Below the pieces are notes generated by a model. That model was not told the origin of the DNA, ran no database searches, and saw only the letters and a program-made list of their open reading frames with translations. A stretch of DNA of 64,000 nt from Thelephora terrestris (Eukaryota; Basidiomycota; Agaricomycetes; Thelephorales; Thelephoraceae). Positions 38,027 to 50,800 of the stretch are shown one piece after another (position 1 is the first letter of the stretch; each line of letters starts with the position of its first letter). Location: NCBI GenBank assembly GCA_015956445.1, contig WIUZ02000004.1, forward strand, positions 744,001 through 808,000, given 5' to 3'. Both the position numbers and the translations under genes were made by a program.

Positions 38027-39469
38027 TCAGGGGTTTGCAGCCGGCAACCCCTCCACGATTTCCTTGATAACTGGAGCGACGATCTTTCGCGTCGCATCCA
38101 CGTTGCCCTGCTTGTATACTTTCGCCTGGAACACCCCTTCAAAACCTCCATTCGCCTTCTTGGCCCCAAACTTCTCGAAAGAGCATTCCTCCAGCTGTAG
38201 TTTGGAGCTCTGTTCAAGGCCAGAGAATAGTTTTGAAGCGAGGTCCTTATTGTCGGCGATGACGACAAGGAGCTGGCGTTTGTGCTTCCCCTTGGACTTC
38301 TTCTCGTCTTTCTTGGATTTCTTCTTGGTTTCCTTCTCGTCTTTGAAAGAAGTGAGGATGGCCAATGCACCGATATTCCGTTCCTTGATCCAATCCTCAA
38401 TAGCGTTTTGGAAGTGTTTATCTTGGGGTATCCATGCCTTGAAACCAACGGGGACGGAGGAAAGACCAATTCGGACCTGTGAGACCTGTGCTGCTGAGAA
38501 AGTGAGGGTATCTTCCTTGTAATCACGGCGCAATAGGTCCCTGGTCCCCAGACGAGACACGTCCTCTTTCCTGGTTTTCAAATCTTTCGTGAGATTCTTC
38601 AGTGCGGGGATGTCGTTGAAGTCGGTTCCAGGGTCGGTGTCTGCGATCGACGGCGAAAACGCAGGGACAAACGTCGACCGTGGAAGGAGGTATGCCATCG
38701 CCTGTCTGTCTGGGTCCTCCGCTTTCCCGCCTGGTTTTAAGTTATTTGTATCGATCACGATACCGCACATCAGCAAGGTCGCCAATTCGGGGATGATGCC
38801 AACCTCTGCGGGAGACTGAGAATGGATCAAGTCCGCGACGAGGGATGTACAACTTCCTGTGGGTACGGTGATGATACGAGGATCAGCGGTGTCCTTGTAC
38901 AACTGCTCGTCTTCGTGGTGATCGACGACGGATACGACTGTGGCGTTTGGATTGTTTTCCGTGAAATAGGAGCCAAGTCGGTTATGGTCGACAAGGGAGA
39001 ATTTGTGTGATGGAAACGGCGATGATTTCGGCAGATCGTCGAGACACAGAACGTCGAACTTCGCCGGGTCGTCTCCGAAGCCACTCACTGAGAAGGCATA
39101 CAAGTTCTCGGCTCGAAGTCCAAGATCAGGATGGGGTGTTTGGATCAACGGGACTGTGTTTAACTTTTTGACCACGGTAGCGAACCAGGCGTAGGCGATG
39201 GCGCTGGCGATTGAATCAAGATCTTTAGAAGCGCGATTCAGGAGGGACACGACGGGGTGCGCAATGGGCCACTCACCACCAGCTTCATTTCCCATTGCGA
39301 CAATCCAGTCCCCGCCCTTGCCATCCTTTACGTCTTGGAGGTAACGGTGTTTTGTCTGAGACACAAAGTCTGCCAGCATCTCGGTACTAGAGACGTTCCT
39401 CGACGTGGTCAAGGGTAAGGCTGGTCTCCTGCGATTGACGCTGAGCCGGGCTTTTATGGCCCGAAGCAT
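38027..39469 (-). CDS. PPX1: Exopolyphosphatase PPX1 (DHH family)
   Basis: DHH/DHHA2 phosphoesterase that removes terminal phosphate from polyphosphate. The N-terminus (MLRAIKARLSVNRRRPALPL...SRNVSS) is Arg/Ser-rich and mitochondrial-leader-like. Motifs: VAMGNEAG / DLDSIASAIAYAWFA (metal site, split by a 54-nt intron at 39223-39276), DVLCLDDLP, FSLVDHNRLG, VVSVVDHHEDEQLY (DHH), TGSCTSLVADLI, LLMCGIVIDTNNLKPGGKAE, then the DHHA2 half (SQVRIGLSSVPVGFKAWI, ALAILTSFKDEKETKKKSKK). The C-terminus SKLQLEECSF...VIKEIVEGLPAANP resembles the yeast enzyme's. The intron has no stop and is a multiple of three, so the gene also reads as one uninterrupted frame of 480 codons; the spliced protein is 462 residues. 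Confidence 0.92.
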   Translation of the reverse strand: MLRAIKARLSVNRRRPALPLTTSRNVSSTEMLADFVSQTKHRYLQDVKDGKGGDWIVAMGNEAGGEWPIAHPVVSLLNRASKDLDSIASAIAYAWFATVVKKLNTVPLIQTPHPDLGLRAENLYAFSVSGFGDDPAKFDVLCLDDLPKSSPFPSHKFSLVDHNRLGSYFTENNPNATVVSVVDHHEDEQLYKDTADPRIITVPTGSCTSLVADLIHSQSPAEVGIIPELATLLMCGIVIDTNNLKPGGKAEDPDRQAMAYLLPRSTFVPAFSPSIADTDPGTDFNDIPALKNLTKDLKTRKEDVSRLGTRDLLRRDYKEDTLTFSAAQVSQVRIGLSSVPVGFKAWIPQDKHFQNAIEDWIKERNIGALAILTSFKDEKETKKKSKKDEKKSKGKHKRQLLVVIADNKDLASKLFSGLEQSSKLQLEECSFEKFGAKKANGGFEGVFQAKVYKQGNVDATRKIVAPVIKEIVEGLPAANP

Positions 39470-39636
39470 GGCCGCAGCTTGACGTCACCTGGAGGAGGAT
39501 GTGCGGTGAAAGCCGAGAAGCCAGGTTCGAACCAACTTGAACTGAGTCGTGAAACCAACCTCTTGCAGCCCTCCCTCAAGGTCTCCCCTTCGCTACTGAC
39601 AGTCTCTGGTGCTTGCACTAGTCGGATAACCTCGAG

Positions 39637-41698
39637 ATGTCCGGAGTGTCTCCTGGGCAACGTGGTCTGAGGTCTAAAACCTCGGAGCTCTTTCGTGATC
39701 GCAGGTCAAACACATCACGGCTCCAGAGGCCTGATTACCACCTTGTCCCGCCTGTTCCCACCCTTGCGACTCCTGATACCAACAAACCCAAGCGAAAGCT
39801 GGCTCTCTGGGGCAAACGTAGAAAGTCTGATTCTGTCTCTCCGTCTCAATCTGCAAGGCCGTCTGCCGACTCTGCCAATTTAACCCGGAATTCACGGGAA
39901 ACCTCCGGTTCTTCATATAGGACAGTCCAAAGCCTGTTAACAAGGCGAGTTTGACCTGTTCACAGACGTGGTGTTCTTCTTACGCAATTGTGATGAGCAG
40001 TGGTCACGAACTCACTCCGACTAGGTTGCCCTCGAAACTGCCTCCTCTCGACGTTTCTCCTCCGTCTCTAGATTTCTCTACTTCTTCGTCTCCGTTCTCT
40101 CGCAATCACCCGAATCTCAGCAGCAGGCGTTCTACCTCGGGTGGAACCAATCACCGCGGTCGCAGCTCACCTGTTAAAGCCCACTCTAGCCGACCTCTAA
40201 TCACCTTGACTATTCCGCCGAGCAACGCATTCAATGAAGCGGATGAGGATGTTTTTATATCACCACGATCAGCACCCACCCCACCTCAGCTGACGGTTCC
40301 TCCTGAGTATGGCTCTCCGGTGTCCCCTCTCTCGCCCTCGGCCCCGGGCAGTCCTCTGCGTTTCCCGATCCCGCCCCCTCAGGAGTGCATCACCACATCA
40401 AGTTCATCTCCCGACGATACGCCGTTGCGATGTGACAGACCATCCGAGTTTAATGCCAAATTTTCATTTCCCAGGAAGGAGGATAGCACCATCCGAAATA
40501 CTGGAAGGAATACAAGCTTGGATCTTTCGACGGTACGACCGTTGGAGAGAAAATTGAACTTGCGCAAAGCCCATTCCACGGCCTCGAAATCACAGGTTTC
40601 ATTGTATAGCATCCCTGGCCTAGAACTCTTGCCCGATAGTCGGAGCGCGAGGACCCCACAACCCCCGCCTATTCCACTTCCTGCCCCTCCTTCGTCGTTT
40701 TCGACTGACACTGATGATTTTGTCATCGGGGAGTCGATCACCACGTCGGCGAGTTCCTTGGTCTTTGTTCAATCTCGGACCCGGCCAAAAACAGTGCCCT
40801 CGCCTTCAAATTCGCCGCGAAGGGATGAACCGAAAGAGGAAAAAGGTGTGGCTGTCCAAACTCAGCCCAAAAAGCGTGGAGAACGGAGAAACGCGTGGAC
40901 AGCTGATCAGCGGGACCAAGCTTTGCTGCGCGTTGAAGTGGGCGCGCAACGCGTACGGCTGGACGAATTATTGATGAGGTTTCAGGAGCTTGTGGAGCAG
41001 CACGAGAGGGAACGGAAGGAACTCGCGGACAGACTGGCCGATGTCGAGCGTCTAGTTGATGATCAACAACAGGTCATAGAGTATTTGCAATCACTGGCTC
41101 CACTCAGGGAAAATGGCAGGGTTGATTGGGAGCGAGGTGAGTTGCGGCCGCTACTATCATGCAGTACCTCGCCGATTTTTGGGCTCACTCGATTTTGTAC
41201 TTCCTTGCTTGCCTCCATCTAGATATCGCAGCGATAATGACGCGCACGCCTAACTTGGGGTCCTCGATGTTTCCCCCAGTCATTGCGTTTGAGAATAGTT
41301 CGTGCCCATTGAAGCGGTCTAACACTCTGCCAGATGGCCACCTGGATCGGACAAGACGGTATGGGGCGCTTGATGGTGACGGAAAACGGAACAGCAGGGA
41401 TTGGAGCCAATTTATCAACGGGGTCAGTATGAGACGGATGGATAGACGCGGGGCAGAACTTCCAGACTCGCCTGTTGTGAGAGAGGGTTCTGAGGCAACA
41501 TTGGTCTCGTCACCTTCTGATATCCTTCCGCAAATCGTACATGGGCCGAGATGGGGCGACACAAACCGGGGGGTTGCGATGCTAGGCGATGGGAAGGTCG
41601 CGCTGGAAGACGAAAGGATGAAGCAGTGGACCCCAAATATGCAAGAGATACTGGCAAAGCTGAGGACATTTGAGAGCACGACCCCGACCCCAGGGTGA
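39637..41698 (+). CDS. Disordered Ser/Pro-rich protein with C-terminal coiled coil
   Basis: Three exons, from MSGVSPGQRGLRSKTSELFR. The first two thirds are Ser/Pro/Thr-rich and disordered (VPPEYGSPVSPLSPSAPGSP, PLPAPPSSFSTDTDDFVIGE) with basic patches (KPKRKLALWGKRRKSD). A coiled coil follows at about 40900-41110 (VRLDELLMRFQELVEQHERE, LADVERLVDDQQQVIEYLQS). The last exon, joined at 41135/41222 in phase, encodes a polar tail ending NMQEILAKLRTFESTTPTPG. The intron near 39940-39995 is uncertain: a GC donor at 39944 or a GT donor at 39924 both keep the frame. The family is not recognised. It sits in tandem with another disordered coiled-coil gene and may be cytoskeletal or septum-related, which is only a guess. 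Confidence 0.65.
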
Positions 41699-42394
41699 CG
41701 CGTGATGCATGATGGACAGGAAGGATCCAATGGGCGGTGGATGAGTTGGGGCGTTCTCCAGAGACAGTGGGGTAAGGACAAGCGGTCTTATTTCCAGAAG
41801 TAGAAACCAATGCAAATCGGTTGCAAGAAATTGGCATTGATGAAACCCGACTGGAGTGGTTGATCGCAAGAAGGTTCACAGGCGCAAAGCCGATACACAC
41901 GCAGGAGTAGTGGACAGCAACGACGGCCAAGAGAGCCGAAGGCCATGAGCAAAATGTATCAAGCGTTCGAGGTCTTGGGACGATGCACTAAGATTGTTTC
42001 AGTTGACCGCCGTAGCAGTTGATCAACGTCGTTAACGTCGAAGGTCTTGATCGCCTGCACGGCCGTAAGAGCGTGAGGGTGGCTGTGGATCCGCAAGGAT
42101 CGGCATACACAGACAGTCGAGTCTAAATCTGGAGGTTCATTCGACGCTCACTCTCCTCAGTCGGATCCAGCTAAGCAGAGATCCGTAAAAGCCTATGCGA
42201 TGGGTGTGCCAGGAGCTAACCGAAAGCGCCTGAAGATGGTGATGGAAAGATCGTAACAGAACAGCCTCCCTCATCCAGTCTCATCGACCCCAGCAACTCC
42301 CCCATGCCGGCCATCAATCCACCTGCCCGAACTCCATCCCCCTCTTGTTTCTCAACCATCTCCTCCTTCCCAGCATATCTTCTGCTGGTCCCCA
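41699..42394. other. Intergenic region, nothing recognised
   Basis: About 700 bp between two plus-strand genes. The minus-strand frames across 41424-41930 start outside coding context and show no family signature, so they are treated as chance. The C-rich run at 42260-42390 is probably the promoter/5' UTR of the next gene. Confidence 0.4.
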
Positions 42395-45300
42395 ATGTTG
42401 TCCTCCTTCATCAACCGGCGCAAAGTCAAGAAAACGCGCACCCCCTCGGAAGATCAGGAGAACCCTCGGTATAAGCTAGGGAACTCTTATTCCAAGAACC
42501 ATGCCTCAGTGGTGATCGGCCTGCGTCCTCCTGCCCTCCACAGGCAGAGTTCTCCCAAAGTTTACCTTGATTTTACCCCCTCGGGTTCAAATGACTGGTT
42601 CCCGCCTGAGATTCTTGCCCCGCCAGACGAGGACAGTCACCTGCCCATCCAGCCCGTCCCAGAAAGCAGCACTTCCCATTCATATGACGACGTTGTGGTC
42701 ATCGGTCACGCAGCGGTGAGCTTCTTTCGTCCCCCATCGCGCAACTACTCATCCCGCCAAAGCATCCCTTCAAGCCACACCCCAGCCCGGCCCTACCTCC
42801 TCTACCGGTTCATGACGGGCCATCCCCATTTGAGCCGAGACACGATGTACGTTGCTCACGCTAAATTCCAGTAATTTGACTCCAATTTTACTATCACTGG
42901 TCAAGGCCACTACTCCACCTCTGTCACGGAAGCCTGCACCAGCGCCGATTAAGATTCCCAGCCATCCGTCAAAGGTTCAGATACAATACACTGCTTCCGC
43001 GAATTATTCTGGCCTGAAGGAAAGTAGTGCGCTGCTTCCACCGACGGCCCACGAGCCCTCGAATTCCTTCCAACCCGGAACTACTCATCCGTCCTCGGCC
43101 ATTTCCCCGAATGATGGCTCATCGGCCATCTCAGGAACCACCCTCGCCAGAGCTTTAATTGCGAACTCATTTATCTTATCTAATGACGGCCACAGCAGAA
43201 ACCGGTATAGGAGTGGCTGTCACCTCGTAAGGCAGGATTCCGCAACCCTGCCAAGTGCTAACGATAAGGGGCTTGTCGTATCGCCATACTGGAGGGATAG
43301 GAGGATAAGTGGCGGGGAAATCGTGCATTCGCCAGATTCTGGGGTGGAATCACGCATACCTCCAGTCCCACCGATACCTACCAGCCTGTCCTCTGCTGCA
43401 TCTCCCTTCCGTCATTTGTCGGCGGAAATTCCCCGGAAACCCCCATCCAGAAGTCAATCTCTCCGGATATACCGGCTATCCCACCAACTATCAAAGAATT
43501 CCGAGCTTCAGCCTTCCCTGGCGAGCGCGGCTGCTGGTCCGTCCGATGATACCACTTCTGCCACTACTCAGACACCTGCGTCTGGTGGTAATTCCAGACC
43601 GCCCTTACCTCAACCACCATCTAATCAATCTACACTATCTCACGGTAATTCATCCGACCACTCATTAAGCAACCCATCCAGCCCCCCTCACGATTCTCCC
43701 CCCAATCTTACCTCGGCTACTTCCGAACAAGAGCCTGTCAGCATCCGGCGCAGCCAGCCGCCGCCTTCTCTCAGTCTCCCTCCTCTGTCTGCATCGACAG
43801 ATGGTGAAGATAGTTCAAGACTCCGCCCTTTGCCCAGTGAAAATCAGGATGAATCTCAACGAACTGGAGCTAGCTTCAACACCACTCGGACAGAAAAGAC
43901 CATGGGCTCTGCAACTTCCGGTGAAGACATCGCCAAGGTGTTGACCGCTTATCGATTTGGTTCTCCATTAAAGTCGAGTTTCCCCGTACACTTGCACGAA
44001 TCTCCCGACCCGTCAACGCCATCGTTATCTCCATGGTCTAGCGGCACGAGATCCCACAATACTGACACAAGCAACTCCATGTCTTTCCCCCAGACACCGA
44101 CTTCCGCAAAAAAGCGGTCTCGCGACGGTGTGTAACTTTTTGTGATCAGAAATACCGCAGGCTTGATACATTGACCGTAGATCTCAGCATCCTAGACATG
44201 AGGCGTGTCTTTGCAGACTCAAATATCTCTGCTCAGAGGCAAAGCGTCTCCTCGCGATCTGGTCGCCTTCCGATTGGAAACGATCGCCCGCCTTCCGTGC
44301 ACGTTCCTTCTTCACCTTATTCACGCAGGTCCAACGATTCGCGTCGATCAGCGGATGATGCCAGCCCAAACCCGCATTCATCTGGGATATCTTCCCCTGA
44401 TATCCTAGATATCATGTTTATTCCGTCCGCTCCTTCACTTCAATCCCGACCGCATCCTATCAAGGTCATTCGCAAGAGCCTTGACTCTTTCGACGGCATC
44501 TCGGACAGATCTCCTACCACCGCAGAAGCTCTTCACCAAACTTTTCCCGAAACTCCTCAAGCCTTCAGTCCCTTGTTTTCCGCCAACATCGGAAATCCTG
44601 GGGTCGCGCCCCTACCCTCTTCGTCTGTGGGTAACCCGGGCACGCCCTTAAGTGCTGCACAGACAAGGGAAATGCTCAGGAGAGGTATCTCGAATACCGC
44701 TATCACACGTGCTGCAAGCCTATACACCCGAAAGACACCATCCACCTCAAGTCGGACTCGGATGAGTCCCATCCCCTCAGCGCCAGGAACTCCTCAATCT
44801 CCAGAGGTTCGAAAGATGAACGACGTGCGAAAGAGCTCCAGGTTCGAGGCACAGCAGTCACAGGCGGCCGCGAACTTGGTAACGGCATCATTCAGTACTC
44901 CTGGGAACGTTTCATCGCCTTCCCTTCCATCTCCGAGGCGGAATTCTGATCCCACCGGACGCATTTCTAGAGACCTTGAAACGTTTGCTGGTCGGGTCGA
45001 TCTATTGGAAGAGGCTCCCCCTTCTACCCCAGAGGTCAAGGAATCCGTTACCGAGCGTTCCGACGATCCTCCCCTCCAACGATCGACACCAGAGTCCCAA
45101 GAGAAGAGTCCGAGCTCGAGCATCCATAGTCTGAATTTCGCAGACGATGAAAGCCGGCTTTCTATTCCTTCTCCTCGGGACGTAGACAATGCCAGCGGCG
45201 GCTCCCCATCAAAACCTTTCACCCAAGGATCCATACACTCCGATCAGGCACGGCGTTCGGCTCCGAAGCAACGACCTCGAGCCCTGGATCTTCCCGTTGC

Positions 45301-47586
45301 AAACCCCAACGGCGGATTGTCAACGAATAGCGGGGCTACCGTGGAACGGCCTGACGGGTCTCCAGACCCACATCAGGGGCAGGGGATATCTATCCCAGAC
45401 ACTACCTCCCGCACCGATGATTTTCCGGTCGTTTCGGCAGATTCTACCCTGCCAGTTACCACGCCTGTTCAGATCAAATTTACCGCTTCAGTCAGTTCGT
45501 CAAGGACTACTGAAGACTCGTCGCCATTCTTGGATTACCTTCCGTCCACAGCCTTTTCCTCTCCACAGCCATCGCCTAACTTGTCTTCGCAATCGGCTGC
45601 CAACGTTGCCGCTACCTCATCTCCCGCACCCTCCTTTCAAAGGTCCCCTGCGCGGTCAACGTCGGACTCCAACCCTACTCCTACTTCGTCGACGTCACAA
45701 GTCCAAAATACATCTCCAGCCCTCCCATCATCGACCGTCGTCTCCCCTGCCCAACATGACCTGTCTAGCTCTCTCGAAGTGCCATCGTCTGCGTCATCCC
45801 TGCGTCATTCGTTCGCTCCTGCCATTCACCCCCCTCCGCCGTATCAAACTGCCATTCTCAGCCGGGCCATTTCCATGGATAGAGAAAATGAGCCTCCTGC
45901 TGGGTCCAGCTCATTACCCCCTTGCTACATTCGCACCCCTCCGAGCCGACAGTCTGGCGGATTACAACCAGCGCAACCTACGTATCCACCTCAAACTCAG
46001 GCTCAACATAGTCTCACTGGCATCGCCCCCGTCAGCGAGAGTGTAATCCGCGAACGCTCTGAGTCGGTTCCCGATATACGGATGCCAAGGAACCGGCCAT
46101 TGGGTCCCCGGAAACCGAGTGGTAGCCAGGCGCAGAATAAACTTTCCTCGCTAGAGTCTTACAGGCTGCGAGCAGGCTCTGTTTCTTTGGTTCACCCTAG
46201 TCTCCAGCGGTCTGGAGTTGGGCTTGGGACTCCGCCGAGCTCTAGGAAGCCCTCTACAGCAAGTAACCGTGGAAGGTCCGCGCCAAGATTCCCAACAGTC
46301 CCTGTGAGATGGAGGGGGTATACACTGGATGTTGCGAGGTGGACGTTCTCCTCGCAACAGTTGCAGGAGATCACATCGAGGGCAATCAAGGCTTCTGCGG
46401 AATCGTACTACGTAAGGCTGTTGAAACTGGAGGCTTTGGACACGGAGCTGCCCGAGGAATTGCACCGGTTGGAACTCTCCAGGACGGATCTGAAGACGAG
46501 GATCCGGGAAACTGTGTCGTTCAGGAAGGAACTTCTCGATACTTTGACCGCTCACGCCTCGGGTTCCGGGACGTTGGACCGTCAAGAATTCGAGAGAGTC
46601 GTGGAAGATCTCGGCGCTATAACCCAGTTGACCGATGAACTGAACGACGAGCTTTACACCGTTGCAGATCAGATAGCCCAACTGAAGAGGCTGAGGGATG
46701 TTCACTCCAGCAGCGCGTTGGCCATGTCATTAAGGAAGCTAAACACCAGCTTCCTGAGGCAGGCCGCAGAAAATCAATTGCTTCGGGAACGCGTGGCTTC
46801 CCTGGAAACCGAGCGAGATATCGCATGGACACAGGCCGAACATGTAGCACAGGAGTTTGACGACCTCTCGACCAAGCTGGAACAGGGTGTTGCATCTACC
46901 TCCTCGAGTACAAACAACAGTCGTAGGGCGAGCCGCGTCAGCGCGGTCAGAAAATCGAGCATCAGAGTCTCAAAATCCGGTCTCAGACAGTCGGTCGTCA
47001 GCAAGACAAATCCCAGGGGAACTACTCGTTCGTCGAGTATTGCATCTTTCATTCAGCCTTCGGAACCTGTCCCACCCGTTCCCCCGATCCCAGACATGCA
47101 AGATCTCGGAAGTGGCGCCAGCCAGCAGCCTCGCCATCGGCCACCGTTTATCCAGACGGTGAATCTCCCCGAACCTGTTACGTCAGGTGCGTTCGCTCCC
47201 TTCAATCCTAACGGTGCTGGCTTAAAGGGCTTCGTAACAGCTGGTTTGTACTCCGTGACGCCAAACACTGAAACCCGTGCAATGATTCAAGCGCAACGAG
47301 AACTCTGCGAGATGTTAGGAATAGGTCTTGGAGACCTAAGCGCATCAAATTTCCGTCCACGGTCGATGTCCGGAACTTTCCGCTCTAATAGACTCACAGT
47401 ACCTGGATTAGTACGGCGCAACTCGGACATAAAACCGTTGACTCCGAAGAGATATAGCCAACATTACCGAGAATATGTCTTGTCTCCATACGACGTAAGT
47501 CCCCGTGCCTCACCTTAGTTTCCCAACATGTCCTCACAGCGTTGTAGCGGGAGCTCACCTTGGCTAACCTTACGCTGCTGGATTGA
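42395..47586 (+). CDS. Large disordered protein with C-terminal coiled-coil domain
   Basis: About 1,700 residues in four or five exons. It starts with a basic segment (MLSSFINRRKVKKTRTPSED), then more than 1,100 residues rich in Ser, Pro and Thr with many SP/TP sites. A helical region at about 46300-46890 looks folded: GYTLDVARWTFSSQQLQEIT, RLLKLEALDTELPEELHRLE, LDRQEFERVVEDLGAITQLT, LNDELYTVADQIAQLKRLRD and SFLRQAAENQLLRERVASLE. The junction at 44130-44190 is phase-perfect (GAC G / AT CTC). The first junction is unclear: the GTACGT...CCAG signals at 42847-42871 leave an intron of only 25 nt, and a donor at 42714 is the alternative. At the 3' end a strong GTAAGT at 47497 probably splices to the AG at 47547, giving YDRELTLANLTLLD; unspliced, it would stop at 47518. 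The family is not recognised. Confidence 0.7.
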
Positions 47587-47872
47587 ATTGCATAACTTAT
47601 TTTTACTCATCTAACCACGCTCATTTGCACATCTGTTTATCCGCCGTATCTATTTAAGATACGCATCCTATTTACTCATATATGTCTCCCCACTGTACCC
47701 ACGCAGGTAACATACCTACGCAGCTTCTGACACCCAATATTCCATTGCGATGAGATACGGGAACATGAAAGCTTCTACTGTGGTCGATAAATTAAAAGAA
47801 AATCCTGACAACATAAAAAACATGTAGACTGAAGACTATATGAAGCAATATGCCGAGATCTGCGATTGGATA

Positions 47873-50800
47873 TTAAGCTCTCAGTCGCTTCCGTCGAACC
47901 ACTACCTCCTCCACGACAGGATCCTGTGCCTGTTCTGGGGCAGGAGAGGGTGCGGGTTCGATATCGTTCATCTCAACGTCCTCCCCTTCCACTCGAGGCC
48001 TCTTCCTCGATGGGCTGGGGCTGGGCGTAGTAGTTCGTGAAGGCCCCTTGGTGGGTGACCGTCCGGTCTTCCGCGTGGCTTTTGGCGTTTCCGGCTCGCC
48101 TTGCTCAGCCCCCGCTTCGTCTTCCCTCTCCATTTTCTCTTCCTCATCCTCGAGGTCTGTGAGTTTATCTGAATCTGTTCCCATTCCTTCTTGATCAGAG
48201 GATGCGGTAGGTTCAGGTTCAGGTTCGAGGCGTTTGGATTTGCGCTGAGGCTGTGGGCGCGGTCTCGTAGGTGCTGGAGGCTCTGGCTCGGTTTCCACCT
48301 CCTCAGCACCGCTGCTCGCTTCTGCGTCTTTCCGCTTGCGTCTTCGACCTTTGGCAGGGGCGAACGCTGGCAGAGGGGTCAGTAAACCGGGCACGCCGAG
48401 AAAAAGAGAGAGTACCTTTGTCTTTTGACATCGTCGTGGTTAGACGCTTCTCGTATGCACGTTGAGCATCCCAGATCTTGGACGCTGGGGTAATCTTGAC
48501 CTTTGCTTGAGCTAGTACCTGCTCCATGTGCGCTTTGCTGAAATTCGAGGTTTCAGCGACTGTGTCGCACGTATAGAAACTGATCAACTCACATTTTCAA
48601 GGCATCCCGGCTTTCGATGCTAGGGAGTAGTGGAAGCAGAGCTTTGAAGAAACCAGCGGCAACGTTGCGCTGCTTATTGTTCCCGCTCTTCTCATACGTT
48701 GCAATATACTGTCCAATCCAGCTCAGCAGTGTTGTGTGGACATTGACAACAACCTTGGGATCAATCTTGCCGACGATCGATAGCTGGGCGCCGCGGATTA
48801 TGAAACACGTGGCGAGAAGTTTGGCTAACGCGACGGACGGTTCTTTCGAACTCTCTTCGCCCTCCAACACGAGTTTATACGCCTGTGATTCCAGTCAGGA
48901 ACCGTAAAAGAGGAGAGGGCAAGGGTGCTCACATCTTGAAGCGCGGCGATTATCACCTGGCAAACCTCCTCGCTGTGTTCCGCAAGTATCGCCTCATTCC
49001 GAAGTATGTCAGCGATTGTTTTTGAGCATATGTCGAAGGGCTCTATCAGCCTTGTGTAGTTGGCCAGGAAAGGGATACAGTGCTTGTAGTGCACTGCACC
49101 ACCGTGAATCGCTCTCAAGAATGTGAGCATGACACAAATGAAGACATGTTCGCGCTGGAGATCTGCAGCTGTCTTCGGTACTGTGTCACAATAATCAGAT
49201 GTGCTGGTTTCAAATTGCCTGAGAAGTCTCACATTTACGCCTATCTGCTTCTTCAGCGTGGGGTTTTGCTTTCTTGCTCTTCTTTGCATGTTCATCTGAC
49301 TCCTCTGCGCCACTCCCATCGGTTTCCCCCTTTGCTCGTGGGCAAGACTCTTGAAGTTGATCCTTGAACCGGCTAATTTCCTTCTGCACAAACTCGGAAC
49401 AGCGGAATTGGACCTCCTCATCCAGATGTAGCGAGAGCGATGGAGAGTCATCTTCCTCACCCTCTTCCGGCTTCTGGGAGAACAAGATGTGGAGATCCAT
49501 CAAATTCAAGAAGGCCTGCAAATTCTTTGAATCAGAGGTCGGAAACCTGAGAGAAATTCGTTATAGAGCTCACCACTCGCTTCACCGCTTCGGTGGTGTT
49601 GGATTGATTGCCGACAGCAAAGTCAATCAGCTTTTGGACGAGTGCCGTGCGCTGCTCCAGAAGAGTCTGCGCAGCTTTCTTGTCATCTGATGAACGGGTG
49701 CCTTGAGAAGGAAGGGACTTGGTTTTCCAGATTATATGCATCGTCAACAGGTTCAATGTTTCCGAGACCATCTGACATACGCATAAGTGGGCGCTATACA
49801 CACGGTGACGGGACGCACCGCCTCTTCTTCTCTATAACCAAGCTTCCCGCGGTCAGCGAGCGCAGTGAATATATCATATGCACTGCTCTGCTTCCCGCCT
49901 TCGTCCTCTTCAAGACACGGGACGAGGTTCCGAACTTTGGCCAGGACGGCGAAGCGTGTGCAGATGTGTCCAAGAGCAAGCGACTCATCCTCTGTAAATG
50001 CAGCAATGTCCAACTCTTCTCTTCCAGCGATAGCGTCTCGGAGCAAAGTTGAAAGTTCTTCTTCGAGCTCAAGAATCTTCGCATTATTAGTGTTAGACAA
50101 GGAGGTTACGCTTAGAAATTTCTGAATCGCAGCCACGGAGGGCACGAGGACAGTTTGAGAGGAATGGGTCAGGAGCTGCTTTGTGACGTCACTCCAGAGG
50201 TGTTCGTAAGCCTGGAGATGGGGTAAGAGACGTGATGTCCACGAAAGAGTGAAGGCCACGTACTGTTATCATCCGCATATCGAGGTACGTTTCGAGATTC
50301 ATAAACGAGGGTAAGAGCAGGACATCCGCGATGCGGTTCTCATCTCCCTGGTGCTTGAGGAAGAGACGTGGGAGGCCTTTTATCAAGACCCTCGTAACAT
50401 CAGAGACAACCTGGTCTTCTCCCTGTAGACGAGATCGAATCAGAAAAATTTCAATATCCAGTGCCAGGGAGACAAGATATACTTTCTTCGCAGCAGCAGC
50501 TTCACCAACTGCTTTTCGAATAGAACCGGTGAAGATTTCGAGGGCGATCGCTTCCTCCACTTCACTCAGGCGCCACGCGGCATCCACGACGGTTCTTCCG
50601 TTGGGACTACTGGAGGTCGAAGGACCTTGCTCCTCTTCCTCCTCAACACCAGCCGAATGATCAAGCAGTAGCAGGTCGAGCAGCCCCTCCCAGTCATTGA
50701 TCGGGTCAATTACATCCCAGAGCGCCTCGACAGCGAGGGCGGTTCTGCCCTTTGTCTCTGGGTCCATGACGGATGCAACTCCTCCCATCCTCTTGGAAGA

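Noticed and set aside
39529-39541. GGTTCGAACC resembling a tRNA T-arm
   Set aside because: The flanking stem does not pair and no acceptor, D or anticodon arms can be drawn around it.
39924-39990. Third GC-AG intron in the coiled-coil gene at 39637-41698
   Set aside because: A GC donor at 39944 keeps the frame, but a GT donor at 39924 does too, and no family conservation is available to choose, so it is not claimed.
41424-41930. 168-codon frame on the minus strand overlapping the end of the coiled-coil gene
   Set aside because: Lies largely opposite an exon whose plus-strand reading is phase-consistent; no family features.
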